Source: Sinonovacula constricta
Lineage: Eukaryota > Mollusca > Bivalvia > Cardiida > Solecurtidae
NCBI GenBank assembly: GCA_007844125.1
Contig: CM017563.1
Span: 1,154,083 to 1,218,082 of the forward strand
Direction of reading: 5' to 3'
Length of the DNA: 64,000 bases
Positions within the stretch are counted from its first letter, which is position 1, and each line of letters opens with the position of its first letter. This document shows, one piece after another, positions 1 through 11,220 of this stretch. Below the pieces are notes generated by a model. The model saw only the letters and a list, made by a program, of their open reading frames with translations. It was not told the DNA's origin and made no database searches. The translations under genes and the position numbers were made by a program.

Positions 1-375
1 ATTAAATTAAATGTTCATGTACACTTCGTCACGCAACCAACATCTAGCCTTTCGATCTAATTATGTAAAAAGGATCTTCAGTCACATGTTACATTAGTGT
101 AGCATTGTAAATTAACTATACTTATTCTTAAAACAAATAATGCTGATCTAAACTGTTTGTCTCATCACCCGGTGCAATATAGACATTGGACAATTAAAAT
201 GTTTTTTCGCACTTGTATTATCTATTTTGAATTGATATTTAGGCTCAAGAGGCCTAGTCTGGTTCTACATGTATTAATAAGAATTTTATTAAACATGTAT
301 CACTATAATTAAATATATCTCATCTTAGAGGTAGATATAATAAAATACTTCTCGTCTGATTTATCTCTGTTCCAG

Positions 376-478
376 GCCGATTGTGTTAGTGACCTTGATT
401 GTCAATTACGGCCAGCTTCTGCTGGCTAAGTTTGTCTTTCTGCAAGGATCGGGGGGATACACTTGACATTGATAACAG
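376..478 (+). CDS. STRA6-like exon (antepenultimate-1), with +1 frame break
   Basis: It begins after ttccag and ends at the donor gtgaga. The first part reads PIVLVTLIVNYGQLLLAKFV then FLQGS, a membrane helix. The last part reads DTLDIDN and leaves AG, which joins G of the next exon to make the R of NRR. The two parts are in different frames. The switch falls in the six-G run at 451-456, where one G fewer would give an open exon; as written, a TGA appears at 464-466. Both splice sites and the downstream phase support a real exon. Confidence 0.7.
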
Positions 479-3160
479 GTGAGAAAATAATACATACTCT
501 GGACACATTTATTACTTAATCTATTACTATTTATTTCATTAAATCTGTGTAGGTAAAAGTTATTCTTACTTGCTTTTTAACATAAATTCTTTGAGTATTT
601 CTGACTATGATAAGCAAATTAAAACCCTTAAGGGAAATATTGTTTGTTACAAGATCGGTTTGTAATCAAGATTTACAAGATAAATATTTATCAGTGATTT
701 TAATTGAAAGTTATACTTAACGTTTTTAATAAAATGCCATATTTTAAGTAAACGCATATTTAAAAAAAAATGTAATAGCTTTAAATATACGCAGCTGCAA
801 TGGGACCCGTTCGGTCGATAGGGATGGTTACGGGGGGGGGAGATATCCTATGCACATGTACATACACATAATTCCGTTCTTTCAAAACATGGGGGACATT
901 ACTCTTCTTGCTGTGACAACTGCATTTTGTTACCTCCCTAGTTGGTACGTATCGGTATAAATATGGAAATATTACAAGAAACCCCACAGATTTGTAACAA
1001 AATGCTACAGAGAGTGCATGCTTAAAACAAGGAAAACGAAAATGCTAGGAACCAGTCTAGCTGCTACTTTGCTTTCTTTTATTCGGCCGCATGTAATGGC
1101 AAGCGTTGAACTATGCATTCTCGGTTGACCTTACACATACTTGCTGACAATTTCTACTATCGCTGACTCCGTTATTGATACTGTGTTACAATCGCAAGCC
1201 GAAATGTTAATCGCAGCATCACTGGTTATTTCATGGAAAAATCTTCTGAAACGGCATTATTGTGCACCTACGCGACAAAGTATCATAAACTTTTAAAAAA
1301 TCCATTGCTAACCATTTGACAACATTCCACTATGCAGCATTTTTATTAACGTTGTTATAATGGTGCAACAAATACATGCATACCAAAAATATTATTTGCA
1401 TTATGTCTTTTTTCAGGAGGACCCTATTCATTTTGACATTCTTCTTGTTTTTCTACAACATTTTCATCGGCCTGTTTTCATGCTTGTTGCGAATTATTAA
1501 ATCGATTGTAATTGGAGCCATATTCCTACCCAGACTGGATCACAGCGCCCTTCCACGGCGATTCCAAATGATGGACCCTGGTAGGTTTTAGGAATTACCT
1601 TAAGGAATTATGATACAGTCCTAGAAACAATCGAGTCGTAAACTTAACATAGTTTCTTTATTTTTATTTTTTGTCGTTTCGGCCCGATGGGCCTTTTTGA
1701 AATATACAACAAAGATGAAAGAATCTACAATATATTTTATAAAGTAAATAGAAAATATCGAAATAATATTTTCTGAGTTTAACATTAAAATTTAGTAAAA
1801 TATCAGTTTATAATCCGTCTAAAATAGTCCTTGTGATCTTCGATGCGTTTTTGGGGTCTACACATCATTAAGATATCGTCTCCAGTCACTGATAGTTTAC
1901 TGAGAGTAGGCGGAAATAGTTTAAATTTGCTGTATTACATCCTTTACATGTAGGTGCAAAATTTAAATCAAAACTTGGGTTGCAGGCTTTGCGGCGTACG
2001 TTGGCTTTATCCATGTTGAAGCTGTTCATTCTAATCCAATACTTCTGACGTTCCTGCGGCTGTTAATGTGCCAACAACACAGAGAACGCAAGAAAACAGA
2101 GGAACAGGACACTGCTGATGGTGGTAAGATGACAAGTGCTTGCTTCCTTAATCAAGCGACATAATAATTATTTCGGCGGATTCCGTATGTCAGGTTATAT
2201 TTGTAGTTTGGGTTTTACAGCATTGTAGCCCTTGAAAGGTCCTACGGCACCGAATACGATAAAGTTTTAACGGGAGTCCACCTGTCTCAGTGTGTCTGTA
2301 TACTTGGGGGTGACATCTCAGTAGTATTTTTTTTGAAACGAGGTATAGGTTTGTAAGCCGTAAATTATCATGGAACATTAACATGTAAATTGCTACAAGT
2401 ACCAACATAACAAGTAGGTGTACAATATTCCAATATTCATACCTGAGGTGAACTTATAACTTGGTTAAAGGTAGACATATAATTCAAGATGACCAAAAAT
2501 GTAAAGCACGCGTATACTACTTTAGGTAACCAGTCCATCATGCTCTCTTGGCATGATGGCTGTAATAAGCTATAAATGGTTAAATATTTAAATTAATTAC
2601 ATCCTTTTGTTTTGTATATTTTATAATTTCAAGTTCAAGATATGGTATTCGACGCAGAAAAGCACGTGGAAGTCATAACAAAAAGGGTCAGCAAAGCAAA
2701 GCTCAGATGGCAGATGGCGTATACACTTTTGTGTAACCCCCAATTGCGAACACAAAGAAAATCTTACTTGGACGGTGTTAAAGAAATGCAGGAACGTCTT
2801 GCTAAGAAATATAACTTAAGTCGCAAGGATGCGTGTGTCCTTATCGATAATATGACTACGATGAATGTGGATGTTGAACAAATAGACTTGGCTTTGGATG
2901 CTTCAAACGAAGCAGAGTTGCTGTCCGCTTCAAGTAGTCCTTGGGAATTAGTGCAAGCCGTGAAAAAGATCACACAGGTTCTAAACGCCATGAGACAGAA
3001 CAGTGTGCCGCTTGACGGGTCGGCCAACTGTGTGACGGTGCCATTGAACGAAAACCCGGCTGGGGCTTTGCGCCAACAAGGCCAGGGGCCTTCAAGACTG
3101 TGGTCAAGAATTAGGAAAGGTAATCTGAAGAAAAATAATGATGATCATATGAAAATATAG
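376..3160 (+). CDS. STRA6-like retinol/RBP receptor, last four coding exons (partial gene)
   Basis: Four exons splice in phase: 376-478, 1417-1580, 1986-2123 and 2634-3160, each with AG acceptor and GT donor where needed. The joined product reads NRRTLFILTFFLFFYNIFIG, then IFLPRLDHSALPRRFQMMDP, then GFAAYVGFIHVEAVHSNPIL, and later RWQMAYTLLCNPQLR. These match the conserved C-terminal half of the STRA6/RBPR2 family: the NRR junction, an FLFFYN helix, the RxD...MDPG loop, the G(x)4VG...H(x)NP(x)L(x)F segment and the RW..AYTLL.NP.L..RK tail. The family consists of multi-pass plasma-membrane receptors that take up retinol from its carrier protein. Upstream exons lie outside the window. The frame in the first exon breaks at a G6 run, so the gene is either mis-assembled or damaged. 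Invertebrate function is inferred from family membership. Confidence 0.85.
1417..1580 (+). CDS. STRA6-like exon: paired membrane helices and LPRLD loop
   Basis: The acceptor tttttcag precedes it and the donor gtaggt follows. It encodes two hydrophobic stretches (around FILTFFLFFYNIFIG and LLRIIKSIVIGAIF), then LPRLDHSALPRRFQMMDP, ending with one base of a Gly codon that the next exon completes. The order helix-loop-MDPG is diagnostic for STRA6-type receptors. The ATG at 1376 belongs to the intron and is not a start. Confidence 0.82.
1986..2123 (+). CDS. STRA6-like exon: G-F-A-A-Y-V-G...HSNPILLTF segment
   Basis: Acceptor ggttgcag, donor gtaaga. It encodes GFAAYVGFIHVEAVHSNPIL, then LTFLRLLMC and a basic, polar stretch (QQHRERKKTEEQD). 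The first part is the last conserved transmembrane region of the STRA6 family, which has H..NP.L. The charged end starts the cytoplasmic tail. It is too short to stand out as an ORF. Confidence 0.82.
2634..3160 (+). CDS. STRA6-like terminal coding exon (cytoplasmic tail)
   Basis: The acceptor is atttcaag ending at 2633. The phase (G from the previous exon plus TT) gives VQDMVFDAEKHVEV and runs open to TAG at 3158-3160, so the Met at 2642 is internal. About 174 residues: a basic amphipathic segment with RWQMAYTLLCNPQLR, a coiled region with YLDGVKEMQERLAKKYNLSR, then an acidic and Ser-rich stretch and a Lys/Asn-rich end. The first part matches the conserved tail of vertebrate STRA6; the rest is lineage-specific. 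The last codons lie at the start of a duplicated block. Confidence 0.85.
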
Positions 3161-3361
3161 AAACATAAAGATTAATCATGATCTGTAAAAAGCACGAACA
3201 ACTAGACTGCCTTGGCAAGTTTTTTACATTTGTGACAAACAATAGTTGAAGAAGCATTGAATGTTTTTACATAAAGATATTTTGTATTTTCTTGCATGTA
3301 TGTGTGTTTGATTTATGATAAGCTGAAAACCTTTTAGAAGTGCTGAATTTTTACCCGAAGG

Positions 3362-3367
3362 AATAAA
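3362..3367 (+). terminator. Poly(A) signal AATAAA, proximal copy
   Basis: AATAAA lies about 200 bases after the STRA6-like stop codon, in a normal 3' UTR position. An identical signal in the duplicated block at 3637-3642 could act as a second site. Confidence 0.6.
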
Positions 3368-3636
3368 GCCAAATATAAATTAATTGTTAAATATGTTCAC
3401 GTCCATATATTTGCCTGATCAGATGAAAATATAGAAACATAAAGATTAATCATGATCTGTGAAAAGTACGAACAACTAGACTGCCTCGGCAAGTTTTTTG
3501 ACATTTGTGACAAACAATAATTGAAGAAGCATTGAATGTTTTTACATACAGATATTTTGTATTTTCTTGCATGTATGTGTGTTTGATTTGTGATAAGCTG
3601 AAAACCTTTTAGAAGTGCTGAATTTTTACCCGAAGG

Positions 3637-3642
3637 AATAAA
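3637..3642 (+). terminator. Poly(A) signal AATAAA, distal duplicated copy
   Basis: Exact counterpart of the proximal signal, 275 bases further on, in the second copy of the duplicated 3' UTR. Confidence 0.5.
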
Positions 3643-3693
3643 GCCAAATATAAATAAATTGTTAAATATGTTCACGTCCATATATTTGCCTGA

Positions 3694-5222
3694 CTGCCTT
3701 TTATTAAATACCGGCACATAATTAAAAATACGTTAAGCAGGACTTTAATTAATGGAGGAGAACGTTAAGGCAGATAATGAACTTTTATTGCACAGAAGGC
3801 CATGCAAGGTTAGTAATGATATTCAACCAAACAGAAAAGAGTAGAGAAAAAAATTGCAATCCCGTCCAGGTCATCTGTATCTCTCAACATGAAACATGTA
3901 CATGTATGACATGTTGATGTATTAATTAAACTTGTATTGATTTGTAAATAATCTGGTGATGAGTCTGCAGTTTTATTATAAACCTATGAATGTTTATCTT
4001 TAAAATTAGTTTCTTTCCTGTTGTAAACTTACAGTTGTATTCCACACTCCGTATTTGATAAAATCCCTTGTATTTTACTTGTTGCTTGTGTAAACTGAAA
4101 GTGCATCATATGACGGACTACTTATATATATGCCAGATTTCTGCGATATGTGTAATAGAAATAAACTTACCTCGCCCTCGGCGAAAATTATAAATCCACT
4201 TTGTTTAATCCATTTTGCACACATTTAATCCTTCAAGGTATGCTACATGCATCAAATCCTTGTTTTACCAATAAAATATTAGGTTTTTTTAATGAAATTA
4301 GTCGTTTTATAAGTAAAATTTGCGAGTAAAACCGTTATACGAGTCACGTTGCTTCCACTTAAAATGAATACACAAAAAACAGCAAATATTCGTGCGCTTG
4401 TGCATTGGAACTATTTTCTCCTGCGACATAGTGAATCCGCGGTAAAAATTGTTCCAACTGAAAATGTATATATGGTCTAGAAAAAAGTGTTCAGTGTTTA
4501 ATAAAGGTATATCATAAAAGGAATACTACGTCAGCACGCGATCCAGAGTATTCCATCAATATACACTCAGTCATATATTAAGATTTACATGTTACAGTAA
4601 AATAAGTATACTAGACGTTGACGACAGTCATCTAATCCAAATTCATACTGGGTATTCTATTCCTTTTGCCGTAATGTATCAATCTCACGGGGCGTCTGAA
4701 AGATTCACCAATGTCTTACTAAATCATATCCACTACTTGAGCATTTAAATGATATGCACTTTTCATTATTACACATTTAAGTTTGTTTTTTTTCATCTTC
4801 CTAAACGGTTTTCTCATAACTCCAAATTCACAACTTTTTTTTCAGTATTTCTTCCAGATAACGCAGGTGCATTTTCCATACACTCTGTCTTTCATCCGAC
4901 AACGTTCTCTTTGGAACGAAATTTAGGAAGAGGCTGGGAATAAGGTTAACTTTGTTAAATACTTAAGAACTTTAAATAAAATATTCAACTACAAAAGTAC
5001 AACTATTGAATACAATTCGGTCTATGGCTCAGGTAGATAATGCTACTTTTGTACTTGACCTGACACCTGATGTCATTTATAGTTTATTAAGAAATAATAA
5101 ATATTAAAAAATAATAAATACAAAAAGTAGATCATAATTGTTCCTGCAGACTACACTCCATTTTCGTTGCAAGTGGCATAGAGTTATGGTGCAGTATTTG
5201 TATCAGTCCTTCCAGCGAAAAT
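3694..5222. other. No gene recognised; holds dispersed repeat pieces
   Basis: AT-rich DNA without a supportable ORF. The block 3985-4125 (Lys-poor, containing tccgtatttgataaaa and tgacggactac) has a direct, diverged copy at 11440-11585. The piece at 4518-4545 (ggaatactacgtcagc) has an inverted match near 11715-11745. Both pairs therefore belong to dispersed elements. Confidence 0.6.
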
Positions 5223-5430
5223 GTTTGTTTGTTTGTTTGTTTGTTTGTTTTTGTTACATCGCACAGACACATTCATGGTCATATTGGCGACGTCTAGCTA
5301 ATTAATGATGAAAGAAAACCCCAGTATTTATGTCTGGGTAGAACCCCCGGCGAATCACACGTTAGCTGGAAAACCTCCACACAAGAAAGTTTCTCGCCCT
5401 GACCGGGACTCGAACCCACGCGTTGACCAG
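5223..5430 (-). mobile_element. tRNA-derived SINE, family A, minus orientation
   Basis: Read on the minus strand it has a box-B motif (GTGGGTTCGAGTCCC) near 5400-5415. A body of about 150 bases follows, and then a (CAAA)n tail that appears as (GTTT)n at 5223-5253 on the plus strand. The body aligns loosely with the + strand copies at 26743 and 35942. This is a Pol III-type retroposon with no coding capacity. Confidence 0.7.
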
Positions 5431-5915
5431 TGAGAAGTGAAAGATCTAAATCGGCAAAAGGTTAGCGTAGGCAGGATAAAATTGTTTTAAGCAGATTTAG
5501 AGTTACTCAAACTAGAAACTGACAGGTCCCTAAAAGAAGAGAAGCATATCGAATGAGATTGAAACAATCAAGCAAAATCAAAAGGTCGGATAGAATAATG
5601 GACAACACTGTTTAGTAGCCAGAAATAGCAATCGACTCTGTCCTTTACGGCGCTGATTGTAAGTACTAAATCTATACCATCAAGGTCATTTATCCCACCA
5701 TCTCTGTAAATATCGGCTGATATAACCCGTGTGATAAAGTTGAGCTTTATCAACTGATATTCGCGCACATGCTCTACGCCGGACTACATTTTTTGACGAA
5801 ACGATCAGGAAAGTTTACGTGAACGAAACTCATTTATCGCGTAATTATGTTTGTGATAACCCCAAAAATGTCCATAATATAAACATTGGTTAAATAGAAC
5901 AAACGAGGCCATTAA

Positions 5916-6001
5916 AAAAGGAATGCGCAAGGTTTCGATCTCTGTCCTGCAGGATTGAAAATTTAAGTAGCGGCGTCTTTACCCACTGAGCTAACCGGAC
6001 A
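5916..6001 (-). mobile_element. tRNA-like sequence (degenerate SINE head or tRNA pseudogene)
   Basis: On the minus strand it reads GTCCGGTTAGCTCAGTGGGT, a strong box A. About 40 bases later comes GATCGAAACC, a box B. The acceptor arms do not pair convincingly and the anticodon region is unclear. It is best read as a tRNA-derived head of a short retroposon rather than a working tRNA. Confidence 0.55.
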
Positions 6002-6233
6002 GTTCATCGCGATTTTTCGAAGTTCTATTTAACAACGATATAGGAAATTTGTAAACAAAAATATATATATAAAAGCTTTATTACAAAATGAACACATTTA
6101 CAATTACAAAACTTGCAAAAATCTGAAACTCTGAAACAAAATGTACCACAAGCAAAGAATTAAACTGTTTAGGAATAATAAAATCAATAAAAGTAGCAAT
6201 TTTTGTTGTCTGTACAATTAAACAACTGTCAAA

Positions 6234-6479
6234 ATGTCATATTATGTGAGTCGCTGTTGTTTTGATGTTATTTGGTGTGAATTGAAAGAATGTGATGAAG
6301 AATCGTGTGACAAGCTAAGCAGTGTTGTAGAGATGAGCTGCGAGGACTTCAAGGCAAAATTTGGCTTAAATCCTAACATTTTTGAGAAGGACATTAATCT
6401 TGAATCTGTGACTGTCTCAGAAAGCAGAAATTTGGGACAGAACCTGATGATCAAATGTCGTAACATGATGAACATTTAA
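6234..6479 (+). CDS. Small unrecognised ORF (81 aa), doubtful
   Basis: ATG to TAA, with Cys- and acid-rich content (CCFDVIWCELKECDEESC) that is less AT-driven than neighbouring ORFs. No known motif, signal peptide or membrane segment is visible. No splice sites clearly extend it. It may be part of a degenerate transposon gene or chance. No function is proposed. Confidence 0.15.
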   Translation: MSYYVSRCCFDVIWCELKECDEESCDKLSSVVEMSCEDFKAKFGLNPNIFEKDINLESVTVSESRNLGQNLMIKCRNMMNI

Positions 6480-7284
6480 ATGCTTTAGATAGAGCTTAAT
6501 TTTTAGTTGAACCAAAACATCTGACTGAACAGATCTGGACAAATGTGCTAAAGAATCACAGTTTCTAGACGTAAACATGAACACCAGCACACCACCTCAA
6601 ATCCCAACATTTCTCCAAATTTCGCAAGTCACCCTGTCAAAAACACAACTATCTTCGCAATTTTATGGCGCTATATTCAATGTTCAGAATTTCAATGTCA
6701 TCAACAATTAAAATCCATGTGCAAACTGTTACAACCACAAACACACACAAACCTCGAATGTAATTCGCGTTTCCTTATGCCACGTGCGTAGCAACTTTAA
6801 TTTAACACGCCCTTGACATTACACACTACACGTACAACCTTACACGAGGTTGTGATTTTTTTTTGTTATTTTCCAACCCTTATTTTTAATTATCGTAATA
6901 AATAAAATTGCAACCTTATGTATAGCGCAAATAAAATAAAAGGAATAACATGTTTATTGTCCTATTTTTTTAATTGTAAAATATAACTATTTCTTATAGC
7001 CGAATTACTCTATGCACGCGCATGAATTTCGTGTATTGCATTGCAATGCAGATCATGTTGGGGAGGAGCAGTAGCGGTAAATTTAAATGTTTCCCTTTTA
7101 AATCCATTTGAAAACACTGTTGATGGTGAGCCTTGTGCTTTCTGATTATTTTCTTAGCCTCGCATGATAACATCTTTATCAACACGAACCTGATATTCTC
7201 TATTTCGATGATGTCCAAGTAAATATATTGCACGTGCAAGTGTATAAGACTTAATGGGCTATAACCATGAATGCAATAAATAAG

Positions 7285-7660
7285 AATATAAAAGACAAAG
7301 TCCTATGAGCATTGCAACATATACAAAAATTGAAAAGACACAGGACCAAGGTAATCACATTCATGCCAAATGTAAAAATGAGAACAAATCTGTAATGAGT
7401 CATTTAAACCTGAGAGTTACCGCCTTGGAACGGTCAGTCGGCAATATGGACCGACTGGGGTGCTTAAACCGGTTTTACAGAGCTCTAACCTCGCACTTTC
7501 TGATGGGTTTCTCGAAAGCAAGCAATGAATAAGTGTCCAAGCGCTGACGTTTTGTTTGACAAGTTATGACGAAAGCAGTGACGTCATTGAAAAATAATGT
7601 CCACATAGTGTTTAGAAGAGAGATAGGTATTATTTCGATTTTTAAACCTACAGAAAACGT
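7285..7660 (+). repeat. Dispersed repeat family X, copy 1
   Basis: About 370 bases with the core GGAACGGTCAGTCGGCAATA, TGGACCGACTGGGGTGCTTA and a GAGCTCTAACCTCGCAC segment. A direct copy lies at 19785-20165 and an inverted copy at 53095-53455. Shorter remnants lie at 18360-18440 and 47930-48020. There is no coding capacity. The 75-aa ORF here is a passenger. Confidence 0.8.
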
Positions 7661-8688
7661 TAATAGTAAATTGATTTATCTTTTCGAATCAAGAAAAAAA
7701 ATGACCAGAGAAGAGTAAATGGTTGTAGCATCCTGTTCATGCGGAGATGGAATTAAGGAACCAAAGTCCAATGTCCATCAAAGGAAATATACGTCACAAT
7801 CCTTATAGGATGAATTAAATGACAACATAGATAACATGGACGAATACAGCTACTTCGACGATCTTATTGCCAAATTGCGAGAGGCTCTTTGTAAATGTAA
7901 TGTAACTCTATTATGCATTGACCTAAATAAACCTTATAGAGTTTCAATTAAAATAAGTTTTAGCGTGTCCTTGCAACTCACAAAGCACAGCCAGTAGTAA
8001 TAAATGATAACTTTCAATAACACCTATAATGATTTATAGATATACACTGTTACCATTTTAACAGGTAACAATGATTTACCTCTACCAACAACAAAAACAC
8101 AAAGTTTAAATATGTTTGTCAATATCTTATAAGTCATAATTGCTTACATATTGCAATAAGATATACACAATTCGAAAATCTTTAAAAATCATTTTAAGAC
8201 AAACCCCATTTACTCGTATATATTTTAATTGATCTTGCACGAAATGTGAATGCACCAGACATAAACAGAAATCTGATTGAGCCGAACGAATGTATCACAA
8301 AACTGCAAAGCTGTATCCCCGTTAATCGATATTATCCTGCTAAACTAAACAAGAAACATAAGCCACAGAAGACCGACCTAACCAGTGGTCATTGGCCACT
8401 GCTTTGACCCGGCTGTAAACCATTTTCCGATCATCGTTGATTGAAACCCGGCAAAATGGTAACGTAATGTTGAAAGCTTTTGCAGCCATTGTTATAGACG
8501 CAGTGTGTCGAAAAATAAATGAAGCATGCGACGTGTCAAGTACGAGTGACGCAGTCGGATTGCCATTCACTAAGTCTTGGGTTCAGATTGTATATAAACA
8601 GCCATTTTTTTATTATTTTTGTCTTTATTACAGTTTTCTGTCTCTCTCTGGGCTCTTTAGTTTATCGACAAACCATTTTAGTACAATT
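7661..8688. other. No gene recognised
   Basis: AT-rich sequence with only short chance ORFs. A piece at 7740-7800 (accaaagtccaatgtccatc) resembles 19205-19270, next to the second copy of family X. The repeat element may therefore be longer than its core. Confidence 0.5.
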
Positions 8689-9036
8689 TAAAACAACAAC
8701 ATACACTTTACAGTTTAAAACAACAACATACACTTTACAGTTTAAAACAACAACATACACTTTACAGTTTAAAACAACAACATACAATTTACAGTTTAAA
8801 ACAACAACTTACACTTTACAGTTTAAAACAACAACATACACTTTACAGTTTAAAACAACAATATACACTTTACAGTTTAAAACAACAACTTACACTTTAA
8901 AGTTTAAAACAACAACATACACTTTACAGTTTAAAACAACAACATACACTTTACAGTTTAAAACAACAACTTACACTTTACAGTTTAAAACAACAACATA
9001 CACTTTACAGTTTAAAACAACAACTTACACTTTTAA
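8689..9036 (+). repeat. 27-bp minisatellite, about 13 copies
   Basis: Unit TTTAAAACAACAACATACAC plus TTTACAG, 27 bases, repeated with few substitutions. Because 27 is a multiple of three and the unit lacks stops in one frame, it creates a 240-codon ORF (8519-9241) with QFKTTTYTL repeats. That ORF is an artefact of the array. Confidence 0.95.
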
Positions 9037-9479
9037 ACCGTTATGGGGATTTTTCTGGCTTGACATCAGTATGCTTATAACTACTCGATGGGGGAGTCTT
9101 TTGCGATTTTTATGGTGTTCGGTTCGATTAAAATCCGTTCAGTTTTATCATAGTATTCAGGAAATCTGGACAAAGCATAACCACTCCCCTTTGCAAGAGC
9201 AAATTATCGCAATATTTCGGCAATTTAGACGAAGCGATTAAGTACGCTCTAAGCATAGGTGAGCTGCAACGTAATGTTACTTCCATAAATTGTGCGGCGT
9301 TCGTCTAGATAGACGACGGAGAAAACTAATCGTATAAACAACAAAAGCCTTGTCTCTAAAATGCAGTTTAAGCCAGAATTAAGTGCATGTGTTTACATAA
9401 AGATAATTTATTTCATTCATGAGTAGCTTGAAAGAAACAACATCGTTTTTGAATGGCATACGATGATAAAACATATTAA

Positions 9480-9483
<4 letters not shown>

Positions 9484-9571
<88 letters not shown>
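9484..9571. repeat. (TA)n microsatellite
   Basis: Uninterrupted alternating TA of about 88 bases. It produces spurious YIYI ORFs on both strands. Confidence 0.98.
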
Positions 9572-9573
<2 letters not shown>

Positions 9574-9764
9574 GCCTTTTGGAAACGTGTTTATGTAAAT
9601 GTGAGGGACTGCAAGCATTTGTTTGGTCGAGAAGTTACACAATTTTATCAATAAGACTTTAGTTTATTCGTGATTGGTTAATCCGCGGCGTTAAGAACAA
9701 ACACCCGCATTGTAAATGCAGTTTGGTACAAAGAATAGGGAAATGAGATAAGGCACAGACTGAC

Positions 9765-9905
9765 TAGGATGGGATTGGGATTTGCCGGCATTTTTGCCGA
9801 TACTGTGCAGCGACATTTCTATCATTAAAGCTCAGAGGCACTTATAAGGTGCCCAGGGACTAAACCCGGCCGGTCCATTATATTGACGCCGATGACAGAC
9901 GCTGG
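9765..9905 (-). mobile_element. SINE family C, truncated copy
   Basis: The segment GATTTGCCGGCATTTTTGCC through CCCGGCCGG matches 34078-34200 closely. The longer copy at 34078-34345 shows a tRNA-like box B at its far end; this one lacks that end and is 5' truncated. Orientation is minus. Confidence 0.7.
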
Positions 9906-11220
9906 TGGCTGTACCATTTATATTTATTTTTTTTTTGATTCCTTGGTAATAAAATATAAATACAGAACAAACATCAAACTAATTATTTGACATTGTCGCC
10001 TTCTTTAAACAGTATTAATGACCATCGTAGGATGGTTCGACCGAAAAGATAAAGTCTCTTTGGATTAACTGAACTGTACTTAATCAATGATTGTTTACAT
10101 TGCAATGGTTGGTTGTTGCTCGATATCAACGAATTATTTGCAAAACGTACACTATACACATGTAATCGACTCGATCAGCGGTGTAATGCAAACATAGCAG
10201 AAGAAGATACGGAATTCAACGTGCCCATTTTTGCGAAAGTGAAAACGAATGGAGAAAAATGCAGACTTTCAGATTGCAAACCCCTTAATCTACAGGTGAA
10301 ATAAATCGTCCGTGCTTAATTTGGTAAGACATGGGATTCCGGATATGCGGGTCCCGTGGTTGATCCCCGCGGTTGGCAAGAATGTTTTGTTCTGCAAGTA
10401 AATTTTACTTAGTAGAAAGTGTAGAATCTACGAAAGTTGTCCTTAATCGCGTATAAATAAAAGAATAATGAACCGAGTTGTAATAATAATAAACCGCCAT
10501 ATATAAATCTTGTCCTGCGTCTACTTGATATGTAAACGAACCATGGTAAAACAACACTTATCTGATTATGTCATCAACAGACCAATCGCGATCGATTGAA
10601 TTCTTATGTAAACAATTTTAAATGTGTTTCAATTATAACGATGTTGATGCTGTTGGATAGTTAAAACGGTTTTGTGCGTTTCAAATCATTTTGGCATTAC
10701 ATCTAGGCTCCATGTTTTAAGAACATCGTCAAGTCCATGTTTAATTTGCATCTTATTGAAATAAATGTAGCAATTGTTTTAGCAATAAGTTTATAAATTG
10801 CATGCGCAAATCTGTAAGCAGGCCAGGCTACATTAACGCCACACCCGAAACACATACAAATCACTTTCACTCACACAATTTCAGTTTAAAGTTCTGATTA
10901 AATGTATTTGATGTTCGTTAAAACTGATGCTATTAATGAAATAATTTACATTTTGACATAATATGATGGCTACAGAACACTTAGATAAATATATGTAAGC
11001 AACTTTTTTCAAGATGTATTAATGTTGCGTACTACTTAAAACTTATAATACCGTGCACAAGATTATTAGAATACAGTTTTTTTATAATCCAAACCCTCTT
11101 TTAACATGTTGATGTTTTGTTAATAATAAAGAGCAGCCTTTCAGATATTCAATAAATTCAATAATAGCTGATGTCAGTGGCAACTGGTAAATTGGAAATC
11201 AAATGCATTACAATAGGTTC
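9906..11220. other. No gene recognised; one tRNA-like SINE head
   Basis: Mostly unique AT-rich DNA. At 10311-10400 (+) there is a tRNA-like stretch: TTAATTTGGTAAGACATGGG, then GTGGTTGATCCCCGC as box B, followed by TTGTTCTGCAAGTAAATTTT. This is probably another short retroposon. The 63-aa ORF at 10113 has no recognisable features. Confidence 0.5.

Larger units (their letters stand above)
3145..3693 (+). repeat. Tandem duplication of the STRA6-like 3' end and poly(A) signal
   Basis: Two copies, about 3145-3418 and 3419-3693, are nearly identical with a 274-275 bp offset. Each carries the end of the coding exon with its TAG, the same 3' UTR, and an AATAAA signal (3362-3367 and 3637-3642). The copies differ by a few substitutions and one inserted G. 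The junction shows TGATCA at both breakpoints. Confidence 0.92.

Noticed and set aside
376..430. Cys-rich reading ADCVSDLDCQ of the first exon
   Set aside because: That frame hits a stop within 18 codons, whereas the +1 frame gives the expected STRA6-like helix and correct downstream phase.
5916..6001. Functional tRNA gene on the minus strand
   Set aside because: Box A and box B are good, but the acceptor and anticodon arms do not fold convincingly; kept as a tRNA-derived remnant.
8519..9241. 240-codon ORF with QFKTTTYTL repeats
   Set aside because: Generated by a 27-bp satellite; no start context, domain or flanking coding sequence.
9379..9654. YIYI-rich ORFs at the TA tract
   Set aside because: Pure (TA)n translation; the same holds for 15928-16257.
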